From NCBI GenBank assembly GCA_008704415.1, contig VXIS01000004.1, forward strand, positions 248,001 to 312,000: DNA of 64,000 bases. Direction: 5' to 3'. The DNA comes from Sphaerosporella brunnea (Eukaryota; Ascomycota; Pezizomycetes; Pezizales; Pyronemataceae). A program made the position numbers and the translations under genes. Positions 10,481 through 22,462 of the stretch are shown piece after piece. Numbering within the stretch: the first letter of the stretch is position 1; the number at the start of each line of letters is the position of its first letter. The notes beneath the pieces were generated by a model that did no database searches, was not told where the DNA came from, and was given only the letters and a program-made list of their open reading frames with translations.

Positions 10481-11325
10481 ATGGTTTTCCCGCCGCTCTC
10501 TACCCAGCCTCTCCCCATCGGAACTCCTTCCAAAGGAGACCGTGCCGACTATAACTTCAATCCGCTTCCCCACTCCATCGCGGACAACGTTCGCCTCTTC
10601 CACCCTCCCCATGACGGAGCTCATCCCGCTGAGCTCTTCTCCGTCGGCTACAACAAATGCAGCCTTCCAGGCTGCCGTTTCATTCGCACCGACAACCCCA
10701 GGCAGATGCTAATGTTCATCGACGGAGCCTGCACTAAGAACGGCAACTCCCTCTCCCGCGGTGGCTGCGGCGTCGTCTACACCAGCAAGCTCTGGCAGCA
10801 GCCCATCTCGTTCCCTCTCGAAGACGACGGCATTGCACACACCAACAACCGTGCCGAGCTTCGTGCTGCTACTCTTGCAATCGGCATGAGGGTGTGGAAT
10901 GGTGAGGGATTCAACAAAGTCGTCCTCGCTTGCAACAGCGAGTATGTTGTCAAAGGTGTGTGTGAGTGGTTGAATAACTGGGTTGATAATGGATGGAAGA
11001 ATGCTCTTGGGCTCCCGGTCAAGAATCGGGATCTGTGGGAGCTGTTGTTGGAGAAACTCCGCTTCCAGGAGAGTATGGGCGTGCTGGTCCAGTTCTGGCA
11101 GATCCCGAGGGAGTGGAATGAGGCGGATCCGTACGCTAAGTTGGGAGCTGTGAGTACTCTGTTCTATCTTCCTGACGGTTCTTTGGCTAACCCCAGTAGA
11201 AGAATGAGAAAGACCGCACTGTTGGCCCGGTCATGCAATTCCAGTTGATGGAACGCCTTCCTGAAGGGCCTCCCCCTACAATTATTTTCGGTTGGAGAGA
11301 TTTTCAAGAGATGATGAGGATATGA
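10481..11325 (+). CDS. RNase H-fold protein with altered catalytic residue
   Basis: Exons 10481-11149 and 11200-11325 give 264 aa; the intron is GTGAGT..CCCCAGTAG, 50 nt, with branch CTAAC. The acceptor is the second AG (TAG), because the first would create an immediate stop. RNase HI landmarks occur in order: LMFIDGAC (Asp81), NNRAELRAA (Glu126), ACNSEYVVKGVCEWLNNW (Asn152 where the family has Asp), PVKNRDLWELL and WNEADPYAKLGA (Asp216). This is the extended fungal type with an N-terminal region (residues 1-75) ending CSLPGCRFIRTDN. The family cuts RNA in RNA-DNA hybrids with two metals held by the four acids. Asn at the third position would be expected to weaken or abolish cleavage, so this copy may be a non-catalytic paralogue. 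Codon AAC is at 10934-10936. Confidence 0.85.
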
Positions 11326-14300
11326 TACTGGGCTCTGGCTTTGTTCTTTGTCAGCTCTTCAACATTTCAGTGTCTGTAATTTGCTGCTGTTTTTTCTACA
11401 CTCGTGTGGCATTGATCCGGGGATTTAGTAATTCTGTTGGGGGGGCGGATGATACTTTGCTGAGAGGAATAGGCAATGTGGAGTTCCCATGAGGATAGAC
11501 AGCATATAAACCGGGTGTTGCAGCATAGTCTCCGCTCATATCGCGTGCCAGCGGTGGGCCCTGCTGAGTTCAATTCAGTCTTTATATGCAGGAGAAGAAA
11601 ACCTGTGTTCCCCATGATGTGTACAAATACACACCAGCGGCTTCATATATATAATATCATAGCATGATACCAGTAGTCTTTCGCCATTAGCTATAGCTTT
11701 AAGGTGCGGGTAACACAAGATATGCCCCATACGGTACGGTACTGATCATGAACGGACCAAAGCTATTGTTTTGGGTATTGATTGCAGTCCATTTCGATGG
11801 GTTATATGCCATAGGGGCTTCTTTGATATGTGTGTTATCCGTCGCGATCGATTATTATGCATAGTTTTATCACACGGAGGCTGGCGAGCGCAGGTGGTGG
11901 AGCTTTTTTTGGGGGGAGGGGAGGGGGGAGGGGGGTGCAAAGCGCTGAGGACGAGAGGGTTGGGACGTTCGTTATTGCTAATGTTGTCTGTTGTCGATAG
12001 GGTAGATTAGAGCGCAGGGTGGGCATACTTGATAGGTGGAATTTTGGGGGTTGGTGAGAGTTCCATTTCATGGCATGTCACAGCATGTCACTCGGCTGTC
12101 TTGAGAGCGAGCTGCCAGATACAATTTTTTTTTTTCTGGCTCTAGCACTCTCAACGGTTTCTCTACGCTTGCCACAGGCCCGACGGGTTTTTCGGGAACC
12201 TAGAGTACTAGGCGTGACAACAGCCTGCTCAGGAGCGAGGTTGTTGTTGTTGTTGTTGTCGTGGTGCGCGTCGAGAAGCGCCAGATATCTAACTAACCAT
12301 TCTCCTCCCGGTAAGTGACAAGCAAGCGTCGGCCCGCCCATTTGCTAGCTCGTGGTGGCATGTGTAGTACTCTACAGCCTTCAGCCGGCCCGATATCTCT
12401 TGGTCGGACAGCTGGCGGGCTTGCAACTTCCGGAGGTGGCTTTCCAGGCCGAGAAGTTGAGGTGGTGGTGGCTATGCGTCACTGTAAATCACTAGGGACT
12501 CCGGCATGCTGTTCTGGAACAACCAATTTTGCTTGCGGGAAGGCCAGGGCAGGAATCAGCCATACGGGGGGCTTGTGCTACATACTTCAGCTAAGAATGT
12601 AGAGAAAAAAAAAACTCCACATGCCAACTCACTGGCGTCCGTCAGGCAACGCCGACAAGGTTGCAACTAGTTAATCGTAGAATACTTTTCTTGGACTTGA
12701 AATGCCTCGTTTTGAACGCCAATGTGGCGACAAAAAGGAACTGTGGGAAAAAAAATTAAAAAAAATATCTAGGCCCGTACTTTTTTTTTGACTGCTTTTT
12801 TAGCAGTCACGGAACCCACAGACATGGCCTCGGGGCGGAAGGCCAATCAGCAGTTTTCGCCCATTCATGTTGGTGACGCAACGCCGGCTAGTCGTCGCCC
12901 GGGATAACTACTGCACGGCTGTAAATATGCGAGAGAAGTTTGTGCAGGGAGGCAAGTAATTTTGTACTTTATTTATTGAGCGACGTAACGGTTTTATTAG
13001 AAGTGTTCGGTTCTTAATCTAACCTCAATCAATTCTCCCGCCACTGTTAGCTCATCAGTATGGACGTATCATGGACGGCTGATAGAAGCGCCGAGCGGGA
13101 TGCAAAACGGCAGGAAGGAAAGGCACGTACGGGCAGCCCCGCAGCAGCAGTAAACTTTGGTGATTCGCATGCCCCACTGCGGGGGGCGGGGGGGGGGGAC
13201 ACATGAGACAGAGCGGCTGCTATTGTTCGTTGGCTCCCATCCCACAACATATGTATACAAGCCTTCGGTATACCGGTCTTCACATCGCCGAGTAAACATC
13301 GTTGGCTGCGAAAAAACACGAGCTAGTCCCCACGCTCATCGCGAAGTTCCCGAGGATTTGCAACGGGCGGTTGGTTTCCTGACGCCGATCCCGAACTCGG
13401 TTATTCCGCGGGTTTCGAATTGGACCACCACCACTTGTGCATATGCATAGCATTGCAAGAAAAAAGAAAAACTCTCACGATCGTGAGAAAGTCGTCGGTT
13501 TCACAGTGCTGCTTCAAGCTCGCTTCTGGCGGTAAAATAAAAACATTTAGCGCTTTCCGAAGCTGCTGAAGATCGTGAAGATGGCATTTCGTGGGAGAGC
13601 GGGGGGGGGGGGGGCGCGGGCGCGGGCGCGGGTGCGGGCGGAGAGAGAGCACCCCTTCGAACCGGGCCCAACGTTGGTAGTCTATCTAACGGGTTCGCAT
13701 GGCAACTCTTCTATTTCGAGCCTTAATCACGTCTTCATGTACCATCACTCACCGTCGCACATGACATCAGAACTCACGTTTCTCCGCTTTTTTGATGAAT
13801 GCCCCCGCTACCAGGCATCCCGTTCATATTGTACATATATTGGACTTCTCAGCTATCGCGAAAAACCTATCTCACCTATCTCTCCGGCCGCGAACACACC
13901 CATCCGAAAATCCCTCGAATCCGAGCGTTGGATCGAGATGATTCAACCATCGGTGCCCATCCAGCATCCCACATCCTTCGGCCAGGCATTCCGTCCAATG
14001 CGATGGAGCAGAGTGTGAAGGGGGGTTTTTTTTTTGCAATAGCCCGTCGGCCCACTGCAGGAAGGGGAGAATTGGGACAGGTACTGCGCTCGTCGCATCC
14101 CTTCTGACCTCCGTACGTTAGCCCGGAATATTTTTCCTTTCCTTTCAACTGCTCCATACTTATGTAGCTGATCTAAGATCCGGAGAAGGAAGAAGCAATT
14201 TTGGAACTGCATACATGCAGACATGTATGTACCTCTTGTTCTATTGGTTCCAGCTGCGTTGCATCCCGCGCGCTCAAAACTCCGACGAATGCTGTGTGCA

Positions 14301-15082
14301 GCCCGCAGCCGCCAAGTGTGGCTGAAGGCCGGCGCCAGGAACCCGATCGCAACGATGGTGTGCCTAGACACACAACCTGCAGGTGTGGTCGAGCTTGCTG
14401 TGCTGTCATCGCGCGGCCATCTGGAGGCGCATTGTTATTTTGTTTTATTATTGCGGCGTTTCTGGGAAGGGTATGAATAGTAAGGCTGCATGCACAATTG
14501 GGCAGATCCCGCCTGCAGCCACCTCAGGTTTCAAGTTTTTTTTTTTTTGAAAGGGTTTTCTGTTGCAGAAACCGGAAACAGGACGGAGAAATCTCCAGCA
14601 AGCTGGAATGCTATATTCATCGATGAATGGCTCGACCAATTGCAGTTGAGTAATGCGCGTGGGTGTCTGCCTGGATCACGGACGACCACCGTGACTGTCG
14701 TGTCAACGTGTCAAGCAAACGACGGGGGGCATCTCGATCTGAGGGAGAAATGTCGTATTGGCCCCGAATAGGACGAGGTAGCTTGTTGCGGTTGACCATT
14801 GGGTCGCTTCTTTCCCTCTGTTGGTACCAGTTGAAAAAATTCACCGTATAATAGACTGTTCGTCCTGTTTCTCCACTTGAATTTTTCTTTCCCTTTCTTT
14901 ATTCACCCTTTCAACCTGTGAAGAAGGCGTACAGATAGGTTCAACTCGAGCTCGAGTCGGCGGCTGTTCTGTTGTTTTTATCAGCCCAAGGATCAATATA
15001 TAAAACTCGAAAACCGGATCTTGTTTGCCTTTGTTTATCACGTCTCATTTTTTTTTTTCCGATTACAGGACCTTCGCCAAAA
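11326..15082. other. 3.75-kb intergenic region
   Basis: No gene I can support. Contents: G-rich tract 11910-11937, (GTT)n at 12239-12261, poly-A and poly-T tracts at 12603-12790, a G14 run followed by GCGGGC repeats at 13601-13640, and a 16-bp perfect palindrome at 13473-13488. ORFs on both strands have neither family signal nor consistent splice sites. Confidence 0.5.
13473..13488. repeat. 16-bp perfect palindrome
   Basis: TCTCACGATCGTGAGA, in intergenic DNA; each half is the exact reverse complement of the other. Confidence 0.9.
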
Positions 15083-16786
15083 ATGTCTTCCATTAGAGGT
15101 CTTAACTCCGTCCCCAGCATTGTCCTCGCTATCCTTTCTCTACCATGGCATGCCTGGGACTGTGTTTTTTTTCCTATTCCGAAGTTGACCTCCGCCGATG
15201 ATACAGATGGGACCACATTCTTTGCGCCTTTGGCGTACCTAGCAGCGACCCTGCTCACCGCTCTTTACTTCAGCCAGGTGTGGCTGTTCACCATGTCGGC
15301 CTTTGGTGTCGTGTGGTTGGATTCGCAGATGGCATGGCGCGCTCAAAAGGTACGTGGGGGGTATACACAAAAAAATACATAGCTCTTGTTTGTACTAACT
15401 AACCGGTGTCCCCAACAGCTCGGCCAGGCGAAAATGCAACAGCACATCACGGAAACCTTTGAGCGCGTGCAGCGCTCCGGGTCAGCGCCGAAGGAACAAC
15501 GAGTTGTGGCAGCAGCCCCCGCGAAGGCCGTGAAGGAACCGGAACAACCCGTCGCAGAGACGGCGGCGGTCGAGGAGACCGTCCTGGAGGCCGCCGCGAA
15601 AGTCGAGGTTCCGGAGCTTGTTTGGGAACCCACCACTCAGGTTGAGGAAGAGACCGAGCAGCCCGTTGCTGCTGTTGTGGAAGCAACCGAGACGCCAGCT
15701 GAAAACACCGAGCGGCTCGTTGTCGACGCAACCCAGGCGCCGGTTGAGGAAATCACCGTCGAGCATGTCGAGGAGGTCTGTAACATCCCGTCCCGCCCCC
15801 CCCCTGCAAGTTTGCTGGCTTGCTGACAAGTGACGCCGCAGGTTATCGTTCCACCTAAAGCCGACTCCGTCAACGGAGACCATCACAGCCCGTCCAGCGG
15901 CGACGACGAGTCCAGCAGCAGCAACGGATACTCCGACGAGAGTCGGCCGTACTCTCCAGCGACCAGTGTCAGCAGCACCAACGATGACGACGTCAGCGAC
16001 GAGCCGCTGGAGAAGCAGCAGCAGGAGGAGGAGGAGGAGGAGGAGGAGCTGCGGCCTCAGTTCGAGCACACGGACTCTGGCATCGCGATGGAGATGGATC
16101 TCGATGAGGCCCTCGTGTTTGACAAGCAGTTCGACCCTGTGGTTTTTCCCTCTTTTGAGGCCGCCCTTGAAGCCGATGAGCTGGAGGTTCCCGAGACCCA
16201 GTTTGAGCTCGTTTTCCCCTCTGTCGAGGAGCACCTCGAAGCGGTTTTTGCCGAGCTCCTGATGCAAAAGACTGAGGTTGCAAAGATCGAGGAGCAACAG
16301 ATCGAGGAGCCCACGATCGAGGAGCCCAAGATCGAAGAGCAACAGATCGAGGAGCCCAAGATCGAGGAGCCTACGATCGAGGAGCCCAAGATCGAGGATG
16401 TCGTCGAGGAGGAGCCTGAGATCGTCGAGGAGCCAGAGATCGAAGTGCCTGAATTCGAAGTGCCCGAAATTGAGGAGCCAATAACGGAGCACGAGAAACA
16501 GGTGGAGCCCACGTTCTTTGCGGACGATGCCACTCCCTTGCTAGCAGAGCACGAGGAGCACGAAGCTATCTACGAAGTGCCCGAGAAGAAAGTGGAGCCT
16601 ACATTTCCCATCGCCCCCCAGCAACTTGACGAGAAACGGCCCATCTTGGTCCGCGGCAGCTCATCTCGCTCCTCCCAGAAGCCCAAGCGCATTCCCAAGA
16701 AGAACAACGGCTGGAAGAGTGTACCGAAGAAGGCGCGGCTGTCCGCGAGCGCAAAGCAGCGCTTCCTCAGCCGTGCATTCTGGTAA
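15083..16786 (+). CDS. Hypothetical membrane-anchored Glu/Pro-rich repeat protein
   Basis: Exons 15083-15349, 15419-15775 and 15842-16786; every join is phase 0 and gives 522 aa. Residues 1-89 (exon 1) are hydrophobic with two or three probable membrane segments: around VPSIVLAILSLPWHAW, FFAPLAYLAATLLTALYF and VWLFTMSAFGVVWL. The rest is long, acidic and probably disordered. Residues 90-210 are Ala/Val/Glu/Pro-rich. A poly-Glu block follows at about 16024-16047. Then come IEEP(K/T)-type pentad repeats at about 16287-16395, and the C-terminus is basic (KPKRIPKKNNGWKSVPKKAR). This suggests a membrane anchor with a long charged cytosolic tail; function unknown. The second intron contains a C9 run. 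The ATG has a good context (AAAAATGTC). Confidence 0.75.
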
Positions 16787-18335
16787 AAAAACGTTCCGCA
16801 CCCTTTATTGGCAGGCAATTTTTATCTTTCCAATGGGAGACGTAGACTTGGGGACGTTTCATTTGCTCGATTTTCGGAAAAGTGTGGTGTCTTTGGATTG
16901 GCGTTTTTTGTTTTTTTTTTTTGTTTTTTTTGTTTTGTTTTGGTTGTCTGTGATTTTATTCCCCCCCCCCTTCCCCACCCCTTTTTCTTTACTGCGGCGG
17001 AGTTTTTTTTTCGTTGAACACATCACCGCTCGTTTCACAGCTGCATGGTTTTTGCCCGGGCCCTCTTTTGTTTGTTTGTATTGGTTGGTGGTTTATTTGT
17101 TGCTGTATAAAGGAGTTCGTTTTAAGCGTGTGGATATAGCTGGAAAATAAATGCTTTGTTGCCCGCGATCGGAGCTGGTATGGGTGATCGCAGACATGCA
17201 ATATATCGAGCTTACTCCAAGCCGCCTGAGCAACAGGTGGGTGGTGACCCAGGTTGGCGGATCAAACGTCAGCCCAGCGACATGGGCTGCGCGGCCTTAC
17301 TGTGCAGAGCAGAGTGCGGCAGCGTGCATGTTGTGATGGCTGGAAATGTATGAACAGACAATCAACCTCCCCGAGCAACAGGTGATATCGACGGCCAGCT
17401 GCCATGTGCTCAACCAGTCGCGATCGCACATACAGTTTTTTTTTTTTTTTTTTTTGCCTCAAAAGCACAAACTGCAAACAAAACAAACAAGGAACTTGTA
17501 GGTAGCGGTGCCGGCCCGGGTCGCAATCGAGAGAGTAGCCTTGATAGCCCGTGGTGCTTTCTTTGCACGTAAGCTTGGGATAGGGCGCAGGCGTATCTGG
17601 TAATTATCACTGGCTGCGCGCGAGGCAGGATTAATTGCCCCCCAGCTCGTCGTCACTCTTACTCGCAGCAGCTGATCATGATAGATAGTTGGGAGAGAGG
17701 GGGGGGGGAGGGTTGACGTCGACGTCGACCGCGATATATGTTTTCTGCTTCTCACCTCGGAGCGGGGAATGTGGGTTTCGTTGTCTCGCCGGTTGCCCGC
17801 AGGAAGCAGCATGCGCTTGCGCCGGGGTCTACCCTGAACTGGTGGGTTTGTTTTTCGAGTGACGTGTTGTGTCTCCGGCACTGCTTGCTTATGTACCAAT
17901 ACTTGCTGTCATAGCGGGCGTTGGTCTGCCGCCGAACTGGCCCTAGAATCCTGTCAAAACTCAAGCTTACAGACCATGGGAAAGTGGCCTCTTGTCAACT
18001 TGTGGACTATGCAGCAGCGTTCGGCAACGAAAGCATAGTTCAACTTCTTCGCTCCGTGCAGCCCAGAACCCGCGCCAAGGCGGCTCCGAACTAAAATTTG
18101 ATGAGATTATTAATTACGAGTGATCACTCGAGGAACGAAATAGCGTGGACAATAGCTTCTGGGATGGTGCGTGTTTCCGCGAGTGATTGAATGAACATCT
18201 TTGTGTACCCATGTTGTAGAAACATTCGATGTGTTGCTGCGCTGAAGTAAACACTTCCCTAACGAGCCTTGCTGGCTTCACCGCTTGGCCTTGACCACCC
18301 CCCCCCTCCTCCCGCAACTACCGGTCGACTTAAAA
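16787..18335. other. 1.5-kb intergenic region
   Basis: No gene. T-rich tracts at 16905-16940 and a T-run at 17438-17455, G runs at 17700-17709, and GACGTCGACGTCGACC at 17715-17730. A perfect palindrome built on CGAGTGAT lies at 18117-18130, with another copy of the octamer at 18180-18187, within 220 bases of the next gene's ATG. Confidence 0.5.
18117..18130. repeat. 14-bp perfect palindrome built on CGAGTGAT
   Basis: CGAGTGATCACTCG, two overlapping octamers in opposite orientation, about 205 bases upstream of the ATG at 18336. Confidence 0.9.
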
Positions 18336-19641
18336 ATGGAGCTTTCTCGTGCGTTTTTCGTGATATTGAATCCCCCCAACCCTCACTTTCGCTGACGTAG
18401 CAGACAGCAATCCGGAAGGCAAAGAACGGCCCGGGGCAGTCAGTCACGCCGATGGAGCCGTCCAAGACGCTGTTGGCTCCATCGAAAGGTTCCTCTCCCC
18501 CGAGCAGTAACCTGAGGTCTAAGAAGAGGCGCTTGGAGCGAACACAGGGTGATCCCGACATTAGCGGCTCCGTCACCCCGATCGACTTCATGCCAGAAAC
18601 TCCGACAAAGCCTAGTTTGTCTCCTTCCACCATAGCGGGCAAGTAACTCGTGCTGACATGGTCACAGGAAAACGTGGCAAGGTCGAGTCCAACTCGATCA
18701 AGAGGCGCAGAGTCAAAACTGCTGCTGAAGCCGCCGCGGCTGGGTCGATCCCCAGTCTTCTTGTTGTTCCTCCAGGTACTCCAGTCAAGCCAATATCTCG
18801 TCACGATCCCTGGGGCTTGGATGAACGCAGTCAATCCGCTCCCATGACGCCTTCAAGGAACTGTGTCGATTCGGACATCCTGGGTAGGATCACCCCTCGC
18901 GATCGTACCCCGTCTCTCGAGGGGTTGACCGATGCCCCGTCCAAAAGTCACTCTGCCACGCGCTCTTCCATGCACTCGCAGTGCAGTCCGTTCCAGATTG
19001 TATCGTCGCCTGTGGACGAATCTCCAGAGATCACGGGGCTCTGCCAGAAAGTAGTGCGGCGCTGGGTTGTCGATACGAACGAGGAGGACTTGGAGATGAT
19101 TGAGAACTTCGATCATTCCCCAGCTCAGTCTGGTGAGGGCAAGGGCGCTACTTCTGGCCACCACGAGGACCAGGAAATGCTCTTTGACGGGGAAGGTGAG
19201 GAGCCCGCCATGAACACTTTGTGCTCACCTCCTGGCTTTCCCCCTTCCTACAAGAAGCACTTGGAGGAGGTCCCATTCAAACCCTTGGGCCACAACAGCA
19301 CCAGCACTCGTAAGAGTAAGGCTGTCACCGTTGGACTCCGGGAGGCCTCAAACACCATTCCCTCTCGACTCTATGGCCGCCTGGGTAGGAACACCACGAA
19401 CGTCCAGAGTGCCGGTTTCCTCAGCTTGGACGCCATCTTGGGCCCGGTTTCGAAGACTGCTGTGGACACTGACCTCGTTGATTTCTTGAATGAAATTTTC
19501 GGTCCGGCTTCGAAGGCTGCTATGGACGCTGACCATGTTGGTTGCAAGAAGGATGAAGCGTCCACAGAGCTCGCCGTTGCTGCTAACCACAAGGCAGGAG
19601 AATTTCGTATTACTGACGACGACGAAATTATGCTTTTCTAG
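18336..19641 (+). CDS. Hypothetical basic, probably nuclear protein with internal duplication
   Basis: Exons by eye: 18336-18359, 18404-18614 and 18668-19641, giving 402 aa. Intron 1 is GTGATA..GTAGCAG (44 nt); intron 2 is GTTTGT..CACAG (53 nt), joining PETPTKP to RKRGKVESNSIKRRRVK. A 29-nt GC-AG intron at 18639 would also keep frame but is implausibly short. Two basic clusters (SKKRRLER and SIKRRRVK) look like nuclear localisation signals. Many S/T-P sites (VTPM, ETPTKP, MTPS, ITPRDRTP) suggest proline-directed phosphorylation. Near the C-terminus two copies of ILGPVSKTAVDTDLVD / IFGPASKAAMDADHVG lie in tandem. No known domain. The reading frame is clean; the exact start exon is the least certain part. 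Confidence 0.65.
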
Positions 19642-22462
19642 ACTTAAGTCGCTGTTACTTACGGTCTTTTACGTTCTAATGCGATTTGGGGGCGTCAATA
19701 AAAAGAAAAGCTTTAGTAAGGGTAGGTATATAAAAATACCGAAGAAATTAATCGAAATTTTCTAAATTTACTGTTGCTGTCCCAAGAGTCCTTGCTTAGA
19801 GCTACATATACACATATGCGAAGTCTGAACAGGTTGCATTTTCGGGAGCTTGCCCAAGTCGGAACCAGCTGTTAAGGTAGAAGATAATCACCCGGCAGTC
19901 GAGAGCCATATTGCCCGGTACCTGACAGCCTTTTCCACATACATACATGCATGTGCCTACCTGGGAAACCCTCTTCTGGCGATCTGCTGTCAACCGAGAC
20001 AAGCATGGTGGACACTGGTACATACCAGGACGGCAAAACTGTAGGGTGTGAATATGGGTCGAGCGATGGATGGTGTAGGGCGGGGTTTAGGTTGAGTGAC
20101 GCATAGTGCACCTAGCTAGATAGACACCCCGGGTCGAACCCAGAATAGACTTAGACCTCGACATACCACTATACCCACCTCTCAAAAACTTTATGGTTGC
20201 CACCTGTCTGGCTATGAAACTGGATCGAGAGCGTTCATTGAGGCAAATTCGGCCTCTCGCCTTTTCACCCCTGGTGGGCAAGAGCCACAGATCAAGGCAG
20301 CAGGAAGATATAGACAAGCACTCGTCAGAAAGGTTGATCGAGTGATACTTATTCATGCTTCGTCGAGTGATCTGCAGTGTTTGACACCGGTAGATGGGTT
20401 ATCAGATCAAGAAGACGGTAGGGTTTACTGAAAAATAAAGTGCACCTCCGCTGGTGGGAAAGTCTGTCAACCTTTACAGTCGCTAGGGGGGGTGACCGCG
20501 CACATGGGATTTGGCCGGTAGACGGTGGTAGGCAACCTTGTGGCAAGCCGCTGCTTGAATTCGCAATGCCAGCGCTTCACATTCTCAGGGTAATTCTGAT
20601 GGGTTGTTAATACAAGGTCGCACCTACCCACCCACCACTCACTCGTTCTTTCGACGCCGGGCAGACCCCGACGGCCCTCTCCCCCCGTATCTGCACAGGA
20701 CCGGACGCCGCGACGATGGCAAGCACGGAGGACCCCGGCCCAAGCCAGGGCGCATCTGTTCAAGCTTCTGCGCACGGCGACGGAATGGCGTCGGTCCACT
20801 GGGCGACGGAGGGTGAAGATCTCCATTAACGTCCTGTTTGGCCGACGGAAGCAAGCGCCGATGGCTTTTTTCCTGAGCAGCAGCAGCAGCCGCAGCCACC
20901 CCAAGTTGGACTGCCGGCCTAAATTGCTTCTTGATCCCCCTGTATCTTCTTTCAGTTGTTCAGTCTCCTTGGTACGGCATGTACTAGTATATTTGGTGAT
21001 TCCCTTTTTTCCCTTTGGAGGCGCAGGCCCCCCCCCATAAGTAGGTTCTACATGCGCCCAAAAGAAACCCTCAAACCGCGGGTCTGCGGCATATTTTTTT
21101 CTCAGCATCGGGCGCTGGTTACTTCCGCATCCCGCTTCTTTGGGTCCCGCTGCTGCTGATCAGACAATAATACCCGCTCCAAGCCTCGCGCAGTGTGATC
21201 TTGGGGCCCCGGTGGTTCGTCACCACCAAGGGTGCCAGGCCTCCCCTTTTTCAATAAGAATACCATACAAATTTCCGCCCGTTTCACTGGGATATCCTAA
21301 AGGAAAAAAAATTAATATTATTATTCCCCATACAAAATCGTCGGGACCGCAACCAAGTATTCTAACACACGCATTCTTATAAGCCATATCCTTAGATGGC
21401 AGCTTCAACCGTAACGAGTAGTGCAACTCCTAGCCCTCGTACTTAGTACAGCACCAATTTCTTCCCCCCACCCCGCTCCTCCTCCACCCGCGCGCAAACG
21501 GCCCGCGAATCGCCAATCCACGACGTGCACATCTGTCTCTCTCCCTCCCCGGCAAAGAAAAACCCCACCCCCGGTTCCGGAGAAGAGCTGGTGATGCCCG
21601 TAGGCATACTTGCATTGTTAAGGCTCCTGCAACCGTTCCACCTTTGCGTCCGCCAGATACCCCTCCGGCTTGGCCCGTTGTGCGGTCAACCATGTTGACC
21701 CTACCTTCCGTGCATGCATTATTTTTTCTCCACCCGGATGCCGCAGATTGACGGCTCCCACCACACCCGTTCATGCTGCGCGGTAGTCTTCAACAACACA
21801 TAACCGTAGAGGGTGCCCTCGTCGACGGAGAGCACTCGGCGTAATCCTGTGCTGATAGCGAATTCGTCGGTGGAATTCGTCATCTCAACCTGCAGCTGTT
21901 GCAGGCTCTGCTGGAAGGAGGGTCGTCACGATCCATGCGTGCAAGCACTTTGGCGAGTTGCTTTTATCGCGTCATCGTGGGACCGGACCGGTTGCTGCTT
22001 GTCATATGGCGATGGTTGTAGGATCCGAGTACCAGGAGGTATGGTGGCGCAATCTTGTAACCTGCCCTCGGGGTCCACTTCTCTTGCCGATCAACTGAAC
22101 CTATTTCAGGAATAGACTGTGTATCCGCTCGTGGGAAAAGAGGAGCGCGGCGGTGGACGAGGGAGGAAAAAAAGCTTGCGGCTGCGCTTCACTAGAAATC
22201 ACTCGTGATTCCACAAAACAGGAAAGTGTACATAAGAAATCACTCGCTGCAGTCCGAAATCGGGTCCGCTCCAACCCTCCGCAAAATTCCCGCTTGAAAC
22301 ACCCGCTACTGCGCCTTACCCTTTAACTTTTCTGTAATTTTTGCTCTCTAGAATCCGTCTATTGCTACTTATCTACGCATCTCGAGAGCGTTATTTTTTG
22401 GTTGTGGTTGCGTTGAAACCGGCGTAAAATCTGGTGTTTCCAACGGCGATGCGAGGGCAGGT
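19642..22462. other. 2.8-kb gene-poor region
   Basis: No supported gene. Four copies of CGAGTGAT/ATCACTCG lie at 20339, 20364, 22198 and 22239; the last two sit in a direct repeat of AGAAATCACTCG. The reverse strand at about 20110-20210 has a tRNA-like B-box (GGTTCGACCC) preceded by TATAGTGGTAT, too degenerate to call. A 213-codon minus ORF (20467-21108) has no recognisable content. Confidence 0.45.

Noticed and set aside
15482..16492. Minus 336-codon Leu/Asp/Gly-rich ORF and other ORFs antisense to the 15-kb gene
   Set aside because: Low-complexity shadows of the Glu-rich repeat coding sequence on the opposite strand.
18639..18667. GC-AG intron of 29 nt in the 18-kb gene
   Set aside because: It keeps frame and has GCAAGT, but is too short for a spliceosomal intron. 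The 53-nt GTTTGT intron keeps frame too.
20110..20210. tRNA-like sequence on the minus strand (GGTTCGACCC B-box)
   Set aside because: The arms do not pair well enough and no anticodon stem forms.
20467..21108. Minus ORF of 213 codons starting MLRKKYAADPRFEGFFWAH
   Set aside because: Long and starts with ATG, but composition drifts to Arg/Gly/Ser-rich, it crosses a G-run, and there is no domain or splice structure. Most likely chance in GC-rich DNA.
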